Below are positions 32,027 to 40,514 of a stretch of DNA of 64,000 nucleotides, piece by piece. Below the pieces are notes generated by a model that was not told the DNA's origin, did no database searches, and saw only the letters and a program-made list of their open reading frames with translations. How positions within the stretch are numbered: position 1 is the stretch's first letter; each line of letters opens with the position of its first letter. A program made the translations under genes and the position numbers. Source of the DNA: Acidithiobacillus acidisediminis (lineage in GTDB: Bacteria > Pseudomonadota > Gammaproteobacteria > Acidithiobacillales > Acidithiobacillaceae); contig NZ_JALQCS010000001.1 in NCBI RefSeq assembly GCF_023277115.1, positions 1,606,001 through 1,670,000 on the forward strand, read 5' to 3'.

Positions 32027-32083
32027 CGATTGAAGTGAGATCGTGATCATGGAACGAGCGACGATCTCAACAGTTGCTTCGAC
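32021..32083 (+). other. attC recombination site 7
   Basis: Begins CGCTAAC. The arms GTGAGATCGT and ACGATCTCAAC pair, and the 3' core is degenerate (GTTGCTTCGAC). The site and its flank GACGAGCCCAGCGTG align with attC site 3, so both belong to one lineage. Confidence 0.65.
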
Positions 32084-32098
32084 GAGCCCAGCGTGGTG

Positions 32099-32353
32099 TC
32101 AGTAGCAGAAGCGCAATTGCGCGATTTGCAGTTGATCGCCTTCAACCCGATACACCATGCGGTGCTCGTCGTTGATCCGGCGTGACCAAAATCCTGAGAG
32201 GGCATTTTTCAGTAGTTCCGGTTTGCCGAGACCACTAAACGGCTCGCGCTGGACCTCACGAATCAGTTTGTTGATCCGCTCGACCATCTTTTTATCCTGC
32301 TTCTGCCAATACGGGTAGTCTTCCCGAGCCAGGTCAGCGAAGACGAGCTTCAC
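32099..32353 (-). CDS. yoeB: YoeB-type mRNA interferase toxin
   Basis: An 84-residue Txe/YoeB toxin of normal length: LAREDYPYWQKQDKKMVERI, GLGKPELLKNALSGFWSRRI, NDEHRMVYRVEGDQL and the C-terminal LRFCY. The catalytic residues of YoeB (Glu in the helix after KPELL, Arg in SRRI, His in DEHR and the terminal Tyr) are all present. The toxin cleaves mRNA at the ribosome. The gene overlaps the antitoxin stop by 4 bases. Toxin-antitoxin pairs are common in cassette arrays and stabilise them; this one is transcribed opposite to the other cassettes. Confidence 0.95.
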   Translation of the reverse strand: MKLVFADLAREDYPYWQKQDKKMVERINKLIREVQREPFSGLGKPELLKNALSGFWSRRINDEHRMVYRVEGDQLQIAQLRFCY

Positions 32354-32601
32354 TCTGCCAGCGTCCGTTCCACTCCCTGGCCGGCGTTCAACTGCGCCGC
32401 TGCCGCAAGAAGACGCTTGGCGTTAGTGGGGGTGCGGAGTAGGTATGCGGTTTCTTCCAGCGCCTTGTAGTCTTCGAGCGAGAGCATGACTACCGCTTGC
32501 TCTCCGTTGCGGGTGATGATCAACGCTTCATGATCTTCGCAAACGCGGTCCATCGTACTAGCTAGATTGGCGCGAAGGGTCGTGTAGGTCATGGCATCCA
32601 T
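32350..32601 (-). CDS. yefM: YefM/Phd-type antitoxin
   Basis: An antitoxin of about 83 residues: TYTTLRANLASTMDRVCEDH, EALIITRNGEQAVVMLSLED and YKALEETAYLLRTPTNAKRL form the N-terminal YefM DNA-binding fold and the start of the toxin-neutralising tail. The ATG at 32601 (or 32592) is the natural start; a longer upstream frame runs into the operator. It represses its own operon together with YoeB. A TGTACA-type operator lies just upstream. Confidence 0.93.
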   Translation of the reverse strand: MDAMTYTTLRANLASTMDRVCEDHEALIITRNGEQAVVMLSLEDYKALEETAYLLRTPTNAKRLLAAAAQLNAGQGVERTLAE

Positions 32602-32617
32602 TTTCGAGCTCCGTTTT

Positions 32618-32635
32618 TGTACGCGATTCTGTACA
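32618..32635 (-). promoter_or_regulatory. YefM operator-like TGTAC repeats
   Basis: TGTACG at 32618-32623 and TGTACA at 32630-32635 lie 17-34 bases before the yefM start codon, spaced about one helical turn apart. The E. coli yefM-yoeB operator is built of inverted repeats with TGTACA cores, so this is a likely autoregulatory site. Confidence 0.55.
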
Positions 32636-32697
32636 TATATTCTGGCTGGGTGCCTAGTACTGACCGCTATGAGCCGTGCCGGGCTTACCGCCAAACG

Positions 32698-33285
32698 TCA
32701 GTGTGGGTGGTATTGAGCCTGGAGCCGCTGCGATAGTGCCTGCAATTGTTGCAGGCCAGCAGGTACCCCAGGCTTTTGCAAAACCTGGGTCTGCGTTTTG
32801 GCCAATCGAGGAGGGCAGGTGGGCGATAGCCAGCGTCCCCGTTGGCGGTAATGCTCGTTCAATTGTGGCGTGGCGGAGAACTGCAAGGAACCAGAGCCCT
32901 GCATGGTCGCGCGATGCAGTACGCTTCGATCGTCACTGAACACCAGGCGAATCCGCTGGGTGCCCGTGCCATTGGGGAGGATTTGGACACTGTGGAGCTG
33001 CACCGTACTGTGGCTACCATGGTTCCGCACCTGAGTTTCGACATTCGTGCTGTTGTGATCGCCGATGTTGGGGATAAAGGCTTGAATCTTACCAGTCCTG
33101 GCTTCCCAGCATTGCTCTTGGGTGATGCGGCTTTCGGCACCCATGGGTCCGTAAACAAGGGAGACGACCCGCCATAGGCCTGGAGCGATCATGGGTTGCG
33201 ACAGTGTCTGTGCGAAAGCCCCGGTGGCAGAGGATCCCAGCAGCAATCCACTGAAGAAAGCCACCCATGTGCGCGAAATCATCAT
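32698..33285 (-). CDS. Secreted DUF3617-like protein
   Basis: A 195-residue protein with a clear signal peptide (SRTWVAFFSGLLLGSSATGA, then FA-Q). The body begins SQPMIAPGLWRVVSLVYGPM, the 'MxPGLWxV' start of DUF3617 proteins, and has ITQEQCWEARTGKIQAFIPN. DUF3617 members are periplasmic, of unknown role, usually with two cysteine pairs; here only one Cys is seen, so the assignment is weak. Two adjacent ATG codons (33285 and 33282) can start it. The longer upstream frame lacks sense. It stands alone between the toxin-antitoxin pair and the proton-pump operon. Confidence 0.6.
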   Translation of the reverse strand: MMISRTWVAFFSGLLLGSSATGAFAQTLSQPMIAPGLWRVVSLVYGPMGAESRITQEQCWEARTGKIQAFIPNIGDHNSTNVETQVRNHGSHSTVQLHSVQILPNGTGTQRIRLVFSDDRSVLHRATMQGSGSLQFSATPQLNEHYRQRGRWLSPTCPPRLAKTQTQVLQKPGVPAGLQQLQALSQRLQAQYHPH

Positions 33286-33469
33286 GACACCAGCAGGATA
33301 GGATAAGATTCCAGTATCGGGCGCGTGCCAGGGGTGGTCAATACAAACGATGGACACGGGAAATACCCTGATGGCAAAACTCCCAAAAATCGGCGCCCAC
33401 AGAACCATCCATTGAGCTGACCACTCAATTATTTGATTGGCTTTGGTCAGAACACGGATAATTTTTGCG

Positions 33470-35773
33470 TCACTTGGTGAGCTGGTGCAGCAAAGGAACC
33501 TTTATTTGATCCAATAGCAAGGTGTAGATCAGGGTAAACAAAAGCAGTGCGCCAACCAGGTAGGCTGGGACCGGTGCGAGCAGCCAGCCAAAGATTGCCA
33601 AGACGCTCACGATAACAATATCGGCCAGACTCGCCAAGGCCAAAAATTTGCCTGGGCGTGCCGCCCATAGATGGCCGCGTTCCCGTACCAGAAACACATT
33701 GGCTAGCCCTGAGTAGACCAAACCAACAAAACCCAGGCTTTGGACCGAGCCTTCCGGTAGATGCAATAGAAATCGTGCCACCATATAGACAGCAAAGATA
33801 TAGAGCAGCCATGCGCCGGCAACGGCGAGGGAAGACCAGACCAGGCTTCGCACATTCCAGCGATCCGGCTTCGTTGATGGGCGGACATTGTCTTCGGCCA
33901 GAGACATGGTGACGAAATCATTGGCGAAGAGGAGAAGTAGGACAAGGAGGGGGGTCACCACGAAGCGGTCAAAGAGCAGAAACCCCAGGCTCAGAAATAG
34001 GGCTACTTGAAAGACCTTGATGATCTTGTTCAACGTGTAGGTCAGCATGCGCTGATATACCCGCCGACCCGCCATGACCGCCGTGAGTACGCCCTCCAGA
34101 CCGGGGGTGGTGAGTACGATACTGGCTGCGGCCTTGGCCACGTCCGTGGCACTTTCGACAGCCACCCCCATCTCGGCCTGCTTCAAGGCTGGGGCATCAT
34201 TGACGCCATCGCCCGTCATGCCGACGATCTTCCCTTGTTTTTGCAATGCCTGTACCAGGTGAAATTTATCTTCTGGAAAGACCCCGGCATACACCGCGCA
34301 ATCTTGGTTTTGGGCATCCCGCGCACAGACTGGGCCACGAATCCCCAGGATCTGGGCGACATGGCTGGCTGTGGCCGCACTATCGCCGGTGATCATGCGC
34401 ACGGGTACGCCAAAGTTTTCTAATTCCTGGATCACCTTCGCAGCATCAGGACGGACCGGATCGGCGAGGGCCAACAATCCCAAAAAGCGTGGCGCCCCCT
34501 TCGGCCCGGCGGCAACGGCCAGGACACGCGCGCCGTTGCTGGCGAGATCTTGGGTAGCCCTTTCCCAGTCCTTTTCGCCACAGAGCATCGCCACCGTCTG
34601 TGGTGCGCCCTTGATCGCCTCCCAAGTATCCTGGTCTCGGGTAAACTGACCTGCCGATCGCTTACTGCTGGGGTCAAAGGGGAGAAATCCGTTGCGCTCG
34701 GGCAAGGTGACCCCAGCGCCAGTAGCGGCCGTCAGGATGGCGAGATCTAAAGGATCCTGTGTCGAATCATCACTGGCGATGGCGGCCATGGCCAACAGCT
34801 CATTGCTTTCCACCTGCGGCCAGAGCGATGTTTTTTCCAAGTGAAGCTGATTCTGGGTCAACGTTCCCGTCTTGTCGCTGCAGAGCACCTGCATTGCCGC
34901 GGCTTCCTCGATTGCTGCCAGGCGCGTCACCAATACCCCCTGTCGGGCAAGGCGTACAGCGGCCAAGGCAGTGGCCAGAGTAAAGGTGGCCGGCAAGGCA
35001 ACCGGTACGGAAGCGACGAGCAAAATCAGCGCGAAGGGAAGAATGGTCGCAATGCTGAGGCCCTGCACCATGGCGTAAGCAAAAATGGCAACCACCAACA
35101 AGACATCCATGGCCACCAAATAGCGAACGATATGCAGCACCAATTCTTCCAAATGGCTTTTGGCACCCGCGCTGCGCACCAATTCCGCGGTTTTGCCAAA
35201 GTAGCTGCGCGTCCCAGTGGCGGTCACGGTACCACTGGCCTCACCGCGGCGGATAATGGAACCAGAATATATGGCGTCTCCTGGATTGCGATCCACCGGG
35301 ATGGACTCGCCAGTGAGGGCAGACTGGTCTACGAGGATAGTACCCTCTTCCAGCTTGAGATCGGCGGGAACAATATCTCCAAGGCGCACATGTATGAGAT
35401 CGCCGGGGACCAATTCCGCAGCGGCTATCACCTGCCAGGAGCCATCGCGGCAGACGCGGGCCTGAATACGTAAGCGCTCGCGCAGCATATCTAAGGCGTT
35501 CTGCGCTTTGCGTTCCTGACTGAAGCCCAACACCGCATTGAAAACCAACAATAAGCCAATGATGATGGTCTCGGGCCATTTGCCAAGAATGGCCTCCAGG
35601 AGCAACGTCACTTCCAACATCCAGGGCACTGGTGCCCAGAATTTGCGCAGGAGTACGAGAAACGTGTTCGGGGCCTTGTCGACGACCTCATTGCGCCCAT
35701 ATTGGGTGAGAAGACGAGTCGCTTCGTCGCTGCGCAACCCCTTACAGTGGGGCTGTGGGGTAGACTCTGTCAT
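33470..35773 (-). CDS. P-type proton-exporting ATPase (P3A)
   Basis: A 767-residue P-type ATPase of the plasma-membrane H+-ATPase (type IIIA) group. It has the actuator motif ALTGESIPV (about 153-160), phosphorylation site CSDKTGTLT with Asp300, nucleotide-binding KGAPQ (about 388) and hinge MTGDGVNDAPALKQ (about 500). Ten membrane helices are expected, with LLVASVPVALPAT in helix 4. Unlike Ca2+ or heavy-metal pumps it has no metal-binding domain or CPC motif. Acidophiles use such pumps to hold a neutral cytoplasm. It is the last gene of a six-gene run and overlaps the acetate-kinase stop by 4 bases. The ATP from acetate kinase could supply it; that link is inferred. Confidence 0.9.
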   Translation of the reverse strand: MTESTPQPHCKGLRSDEATRLLTQYGRNEVVDKAPNTFLVLLRKFWAPVPWMLEVTLLLEAILGKWPETIIIGLLLVFNAVLGFSQERKAQNALDMLRERLRIQARVCRDGSWQVIAAAELVPGDLIHVRLGDIVPADLKLEEGTILVDQSALTGESIPVDRNPGDAIYSGSIIRRGEASGTVTATGTRSYFGKTAELVRSAGAKSHLEELVLHIVRYLVAMDVLLVVAIFAYAMVQGLSIATILPFALILLVASVPVALPATFTLATALAAVRLARQGVLVTRLAAIEEAAAMQVLCSDKTGTLTQNQLHLEKTSLWPQVESNELLAMAAIASDDSTQDPLDLAILTAATGAGVTLPERNGFLPFDPSSKRSAGQFTRDQDTWEAIKGAPQTVAMLCGEKDWERATQDLASNGARVLAVAAGPKGAPRFLGLLALADPVRPDAAKVIQELENFGVPVRMITGDSAATASHVAQILGIRGPVCARDAQNQDCAVYAGVFPEDKFHLVQALQKQGKIVGMTGDGVNDAPALKQAEMGVAVESATDVAKAAASIVLTTPGLEGVLTAVMAGRRVYQRMLTYTLNKIIKVFQVALFLSLGFLLFDRFVVTPLLVLLLLFANDFVTMSLAEDNVRPSTKPDRWNVRSLVWSSLAVAGAWLLYIFAVYMVARFLLHLPEGSVQSLGFVGLVYSGLANVFLVRERGHLWAARPGKFLALASLADIVIVSVLAIFGWLLAPVPAYLVGALLLFTLIYTLLLDQIKVPLLHQLTK

Positions 35774-36933
35774 GGGGCGATTTTTGTCTGGAGTAAGTGG
35801 TAACTATGTTCCGCAATCTGGCGATCCTCATCAGTGGGGATGCAGAGGATTTCGATGGGGCTATCAGGCTCGGAAATCTGCTTCTCGTTTCTGGCGTTGC
35901 TTGCCGCATCCAGATGGAAACCGAGGCCGTGCAGGGGGGTGCAGATCCTTTCCCGCACCGCTGCCGCGTGCTCGCCAATTCCTCCCGTGAAGACCAGGCG
36001 ATCCACACCACCCAGAACGGCCAGATAGCTGCCGATCATCTTGCGCACGCTGTAGGCAAAGGCGTCGATGGCGAAGGCGGCATGGGGATCCCGATCTGCG
36101 GCCTCGAGGAGCACCTGCAGGTCTCCGCTGAGACCGGAGAGGCCGAGCAAACCCGACAGATGATTCAGCACCCGCTCCAGCTGATTGGCGCTATAGCCCT
36201 TTTCTTCCAGCAGGTACAGCAAGACTCCGGGATCGAGATCGCCGCTGCGCGTACCCATGACGATACCGCCAGTGGGGCTGAGGCCCATGCTGGTATCGAG
36301 GCATTGTCCATCACGCACGGCGGCCAAGCTCGCACCATTGCCCAGATGGGCGATGATGCTGCGCCCTGCGGTTGGGATCTGGGTGAGGATGTACTCATAA
36401 GACAGCCCATGAAAGCCATATTTTCGTACCCCCTCCTGCCAGAGATTGCGGGGCAGGGGATAGCGTGCGGCGAGCTCTGGAATGTGGCGATGAAAGGCGG
36501 TATCAAAGCAAGCAAATTGCGGCGTTTGTGGCCAATGCTGGCGAGCGGCTTCCATGACGGCGATCTCGGCGGGAAGATGCAGCGGCGCGAAGCGCAGGGA
36601 GCCGCGCAGGACCTGCAGCACGTCTTCGTCGATGGCGCAGTGTTCGCGCAGTTGCGGCCCACCAGAAACCACCCGATGACCAATGGCAGCGAGCTCCTCC
36701 GTCGCACGCTCGCGGAACAGCTGCAACACTGCAGCCAAGGCGGCAGCAGCGTTGGGAAAGGGCGCAGTCCGATCGCAAGGATCCTGTCCGTGCCACCACA
36801 GCCGCCCGACGGTTTGCCCAATCCGCTCCACCGCTCCCTCGCCCTGGCGCTCCACGACCCCGTTCGTAGCCGTATAGAGGGCGAACTTGAGGGAAGAAGA
36901 GCCGCTGTTCAGCGCCAGGATTTGTTCGCTCAT
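35770..36933 (-). CDS. ackA: Acetate kinase
   Basis: A 387-residue acetate/propionate kinase: opening LALNSGSSSLKFALY, GHRVVSGGPQL, KYGFHGLSYEY, the phosphate-loop region IAHLGNGASLAAVRDG, and VFTGGIGEHAAAVRERI near the C-terminus. It interconverts acetyl phosphate plus ADP with acetate plus ATP. No phosphotransacetylase gene is in this operon, so acetyl phosphate must come from elsewhere, for instance a distant pta or a phosphoketolase. Four-base overlaps join it to PDH E2 upstream and the H+-ATPase downstream. Confidence 0.95.
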   Translation of the reverse strand: MSEQILALNSGSSSLKFALYTATNGVVERQGEGAVERIGQTVGRLWWHGQDPCDRTAPFPNAAAALAAVLQLFRERATEELAAIGHRVVSGGPQLREHCAIDEDVLQVLRGSLRFAPLHLPAEIAVMEAARQHWPQTPQFACFDTAFHRHIPELAARYPLPRNLWQEGVRKYGFHGLSYEYILTQIPTAGRSIIAHLGNGASLAAVRDGQCLDTSMGLSPTGGIVMGTRSGDLDPGVLLYLLEEKGYSANQLERVLNHLSGLLGLSGLSGDLQVLLEAADRDPHAAFAIDAFAYSVRKMIGSYLAVLGGVDRLVFTGGIGEHAAAVRERICTPLHGLGFHLDAASNARNEKQISEPDSPIEILCIPTDEDRQIAEHSYHLLQTKIAP

Positions 36934-38123
36934 GCAGACAACCAGGAGGGGTCGGCGAGGCGATCTCGCAAGCGCTGTAAAAACCGTGCGGCATCGGCAC
37001 CAAAGATGACGCGATGGTCACAGCTCAAGGTGAACTCCGTGCCGCCATCGGCTTGGCTTGCCGCTACGGCGAGAATGGCGGCGGCGCCCAAGGGGACGAT
37101 GGCATCAAAGTTATGCACGACGTCAAAGACCCCAAGGTTGGAGAGGTAGAATGTGCCCCCACGATAGTCCTCGGGGGCCAGTCTCCCTTTTTTGATTTTA
37201 GCCAAGAGAATTCGCCAGTCTTCTGCTAGTTCATTGATGGGACGGCCTGCCATGTCGCGGAGCACGGGCGTCAGTAGGGCATCGCCGGTATCCACGGCAA
37301 TCGCCACATTCACCCGCTCCCGCTTGGCCAGTCCTTGCGGTGTCCAGAGATGATTGAACCAGGGGTCTTCGGCGACGGTGAGGGCGCAGGCACGGGCGAG
37401 GGCAAGGGTCAGGCTGAGGCGGGCTGCTTTGGCCTGTCGGTGGAGATCGGTGAGGGCAATGTGGGCGCTGATCTGAAAGCTGGGGGTAGAGACGGCGTCC
37501 TGCATGTTACGGGCCGCCGCAGCGCGCATGCCGGACAAGCGTTCGATCCGATATGGAGGTCCGGCGCTGAGCTCTGGCGCGGCGCCACGCAGGGCAGCGG
37601 CGAGTACGGCGCGACTGTTGATGGGACCTTTGCCCAAGCTGGAAAGCTCCACCCCCAATTCCTGGGCGAGGCCACGGGCATAGGGGCTTGCCAGGATGCC
37701 ATCGGGCACTCCAGGAGCTATGGAGGGCGCGGCCGGCACTGCCCTCGGGACTGCAGGGGGAGGGGCCGACTCCGCCTTGTTTTGGGGGGGCAGCACTGGC
37801 GCTGCTGCTGCCGTCGATGCGGGCGATGGTGCGATGGCAGGCTTGGCGCTAGCTGCATTCTCTGCCGCCGCGCCCAGCTCTTCGCGGCTATCTACCAGCC
37901 AGGCTATCACCGAGCGCACCGGAATGTCTTGCTCCACTGGAGCCAAGGGACCGGCCAGATAGCCATCCTGAAAGGCTTCCACATCGAGGATGGCCTTGTC
38001 GGTTTCCACCTCGGCCAAGGCATCACCTTTTTTCACGGCTTCGCCCACGGCCTTGTTCCAGCGGGTCAGGCGTCCGGTCTGCATGGTATCCGACAGGACC
38101 GGCATGGTGATCTCGTGTTTCAT
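36930..38123 (-). CDS. Pyruvate dehydrogenase E2 (dihydrolipoamide acetyltransferase)
   Basis: A 397-residue E2 with one N-terminal lipoyl domain (lysine in VETDKAILDVEAF, residue 43), an Ala/Pro-rich linker (about 90-140), a subunit-binding domain (ASPYARGLAQELGVELSSLG, about 142-175) and an inner catalytic domain (about 190-397). The catalytic motif reads SCDHRVIFGADAARFL: the histidine is present, but the usual Asp of HxxxDG is Phe. Cyanobacterial and plastid E2 proteins have a similar HRVIYGA form, so the change is probably lineage-related. The complex converts pyruvate to acetyl-CoA. No E3 gene is adjacent. Confidence 0.92.
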   Translation of the reverse strand: MKHEITMPVLSDTMQTGRLTRWNKAVGEAVKKGDALAEVETDKAILDVEAFQDGYLAGPLAPVEQDIPVRSVIAWLVDSREELGAAAENAASAKPAIAPSPASTAAAAPVLPPQNKAESAPPPAVPRAVPAAPSIAPGVPDGILASPYARGLAQELGVELSSLGKGPINSRAVLAAALRGAAPELSAGPPYRIERLSGMRAAAARNMQDAVSTPSFQISAHIALTDLHRQAKAARLSLTLALARACALTVAEDPWFNHLWTPQGLAKRERVNVAIAVDTGDALLTPVLRDMAGRPINELAEDWRILLAKIKKGRLAPEDYRGGTFYLSNLGVFDVVHNFDAIVPLGAAAILAVAASQADGGTEFTLSCDHRVIFGADAARFLQRLRDRLADPSWLSA

Positions 38124-39118
38124 GCAGATTTCCCCTCTCTTGTGTTGCCCAGTAGAGTGCGCGCGGCGACGATGAGCTCTTCGGTACTGGGGATGCTGTT
38201 TGCTTCCAACTCGGCATTGAATGGGGTCGGAAGATCCAGCCCGGCGAGGCGCTGGATGGGGCGGTCCAGGAAATAAAAACAGCGTTCCTGCAGGGTGGCC
38301 ACGATCTCTGCCCCGGCTCCGGAAAAGCGGCAGTCCTCTTCCAGAATCAGTGCGTTATGAGTTTTAGCAATGGATTGCACGCAGGGCTCCCAGTCGATGG
38401 GGGAGAGGCTGCGCAGATCCACGACCTCCATCTCGATGCCCTCCTGGGCAAGTTCTTCCGCCGCCGCCAGCGCGACCTCCACCATGCGCGAGTAGCTGAT
38501 ACAGGTCAGATCACGCCCGGATCTTCGGACCGTGGCCGCATGAATGGGCAAGGGGGAACCCATGCTGTCCACCTCAGCTTTCCGAAAATAGAGCAGCTCA
38601 TGTTCCAGGACGATGATGGGGTCGTCGGAACGAATCGCCTGCCGCAGTTGCCAATACGCATCCTGGGGCATGCTGGGGACGACAATGCGCAAGCCCGGAC
38701 AATTCATCAGGGTATGTTCGAGGCGCTGGGAATGTTGGGCACCCAGCTGCCGAGCCACACCGCCCGGCATGCGCACCGTGAGCCCCATGGGAAACTGGCC
38801 GCCGGACATGAAGGGCACCTTGGCGGCCATGTTGATCAAAGCATCCAGAGCCAGGAGGGCAAAATTGATGGTCATGATTTCAACGACGGGACGCAAACCG
38901 AGCATCGCCGCCCCTACCCCGAGGCCGGTGAAGCTGTTTTCTGAGATTGGGGTATCGCGCACCCGCCACTCGCCGTACTTTGCGAGTAAACCCTCACTCA
39001 CCCGATAGGTGCCACCAAAGAGGCCCACATCCTCGCCCAGGAGCAGGACGTTGGGATCCTCTGCCATGGCTTCGTCCAAGGCGCGATTCAAGGCCTGCCA
39101 GTACAGCATGGTCGTCAT
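38120..39118 (-). CDS. pdhB: Pyruvate dehydrogenase E1 beta subunit
   Basis: A 332-residue E1 beta of the alpha2-beta2 type: ALDEAMAEDPNVLLLGEDVG, ENSFTGLGVGAAMLGLRPVV and GGVARQLGAQHSQRLEHTLM, then ISYSRMVEVALAAAEELAQE in the C-terminal transketolase-like domain. With E1 alpha it forms the thiamin-diphosphate enzyme that decarboxylates pyruvate and passes the acetyl group to E2. Four-base overlaps on both sides tie it to E1 alpha and E2. Confidence 0.94.
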   Translation of the reverse strand: MTTMLYWQALNRALDEAMAEDPNVLLLGEDVGLFGGTYRVSEGLLAKYGEWRVRDTPISENSFTGLGVGAAMLGLRPVVEIMTINFALLALDALINMAAKVPFMSGGQFPMGLTVRMPGGVARQLGAQHSQRLEHTLMNCPGLRIVVPSMPQDAYWQLRQAIRSDDPIIVLEHELLYFRKAEVDSMGSPLPIHAATVRRSGRDLTCISYSRMVEVALAAAEELAQEGIEMEVVDLRSLSPIDWEPCVQSIAKTHNALILEEDCRFSGAGAEIVATLQERCFYFLDRPIQRLAGLDLPTPFNAELEANSIPSTEELIVAARTLLGNTREGKSA

Positions 39119-40167
39119 ACCCGCCCCCTTCCAAAGAAATCCTCATGGCGCCGGTTTTTGGTAAAGATCGTTTGCGCATCTGCAAGACTGGGCGCAGGGG
39201 CTGCCTGGGCTGCCGCCAGGGCACTCTGCATCTCCGCCGCAACTTCGGCCTGTAACCCCTTCAGATCTTCGTTGCTGAGGTGCCCGGCAGCACAGCAATG
39301 CGCCTGGAATTGCCGCACACAATCCCCGGCGGGGCAATTCGCCCGTCCCGCCACTTCTCCTTCGAGGGTGTTGATGGGGTCTTGTTGCTCGTAGGCCTGC
39401 ACCTCGCTGGTGGGGCGATAGGCACCGGGGTCTGCCATGGAATGACCACGATAACGGTACGTCTCTAATTCGAGAAATTGCGGACCATCACCAGCGCGAA
39501 TACGTGCTAGTGCCTGGTGGCTGGCCTGCTGTACCGCCAGCACATCCATGCCATTCACCCGCTCCGCAGGGATGTTATAGGCACGAGCGCGGCGGTAGAT
39601 CTCGACCACGGCGGAATGGCGATGGATTTCCGTACCAATCTGATAATGATTGTTTTCGCAGACGAAAAAGATCGGCAGCCGCCAGAGCGCGGCCATGTTA
39701 AGGGATTCGTGAAAGGTCCCCTGATTGGTCGCGCCATCACCAAAAAAGCACAGCACTGCCTCGGGCAACTGACGGTAGGCAACGGCGTAGCCCGCCCCAA
39801 GGGCGATGGGAAAGGTCTCGCCAACAATCGCGTAACCGCCTAGGAAGCGCCGCTCCGCATCGAAGAGATGCATGGAACCGCCCATGCCCCCGCTGGCCCC
39901 GGTCTTCTTGCCAAAGAGTTCCGCCAGGATCGCGGCGGCGGGAATGCCCCGCAGCAGGGCATGGACATGCTCGCGATAGGTGCTGACGACATAGTCGCCG
40001 GGCTCCGCACAACTCAAAACTCCGGCTGCAACCGCTTCTTCGCCCGGATACAGATGTAGAAAACCGGCGATGTTGCCGGCGGCGTACTCCCGCGCGGCGG
40101 TTTCCTCCAGCGCGCGGGCGCGCAGCATTTGGCGCAGCAGAAAGATGGGGTCGGCGTTTGTCGTCAT
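39115..40167 (-). CDS. pdhA: Pyruvate dehydrogenase E1 alpha subunit
   Basis: A 350-residue E1 alpha: RARALEETAAREYAAGNIAG, FLHLYPGEEAVAAGVLSCAE and STYREHVHALLRGIPAAAIL. The thiamin-diphosphate motif GDGATNQGTFHESLNMAALW is followed by CENNHYQIGTEIHRHSA. The C-terminal 40 residues after GDCVRQFQAHCC extend a little beyond the common length. The two-subunit form resembles Gram-positive, plastid and cyanobacterial enzymes rather than the single-chain AceE of enterobacteria. It begins in an ATGA overlap with the AhpD-like gene. Confidence 0.94.
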   Translation of the reverse strand: MTTNADPIFLLRQMLRARALEETAAREYAAGNIAGFLHLYPGEEAVAAGVLSCAEPGDYVVSTYREHVHALLRGIPAAAILAELFGKKTGASGGMGGSMHLFDAERRFLGGYAIVGETFPIALGAGYAVAYRQLPEAVLCFFGDGATNQGTFHESLNMAALWRLPIFFVCENNHYQIGTEIHRHSAVVEIYRRARAYNIPAERVNGMDVLAVQQASHQALARIRAGDGPQFLELETYRYRGHSMADPGAYRPTSEVQAYEQQDPINTLEGEVAGRANCPAGDCVRQFQAHCCAAGHLSNEDLKGLQAEVAAEMQSALAAAQAAPAPSLADAQTIFTKNRRHEDFFGRGRV

Positions 40168-40514
40168 GCCTTACTCTCCGGCAGGAATTCGTCCAGGGCG
40201 CGGGTCAGAGGAACCAGATACATCAAGGCCGGCCCGCCATGCATGAGCACCGCCTGAAAGCCAGCGCTCATGATTTCATCGCGGCTTGCTCCAGCCTTGA
40301 CCGCGCCATGCACGTGCAGGGCAATACACCATTCACACTGGGCTGCCACCGCCAAGCCCACATTGATCAGTTCCTTCTGCGCCTTGCTCAGGGCAGGGCT
40401 ACCTTCCGCCTTGCCCATGAAGGCCAGAAAGCTGTTGATTTCCGCGGGGTACTGCTCCTTCAGCCGCGTGGTCAGTTCCTCAATCTGGGTAATACGATCC
40501 TGCATTTCTGACAT
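40164..40514 (-). CDS. AhpD/carboxymuconolactone-decarboxylase-family protein
   Basis: A 116-residue all-helical protein with the AhpD-like core: KAQKELINVGLAVAAQCEWC, then IALHVHGAVKAGASRDEIMS, giving the CxxC...H active site (C59-x2-C62-x4-H). AhpD-like proteins reduce peroxiredoxins, and in Mycobacterium tuberculosis AhpD takes its electrons from a lipoylated E2 and its E3. Here the gene leads a PDH operon with a lipoylated E2 and overlaps E1 alpha by 4 bases, which supports a lipoyl-linked thiol role. No AhpC is adjacent. The intergenic space upstream (to 40616) is about 100 bases and presumably holds the operon promoter. Confidence 0.9.
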   Translation of the reverse strand: MSEMQDRITQIEELTTRLKEQYPAEINSFLAFMGKAEGSPALSKAQKELINVGLAVAAQCEWCIALHVHGAVKAGASRDEIMSAGFQAVLMHGGPALMYLVPLTRALDEFLPESKA

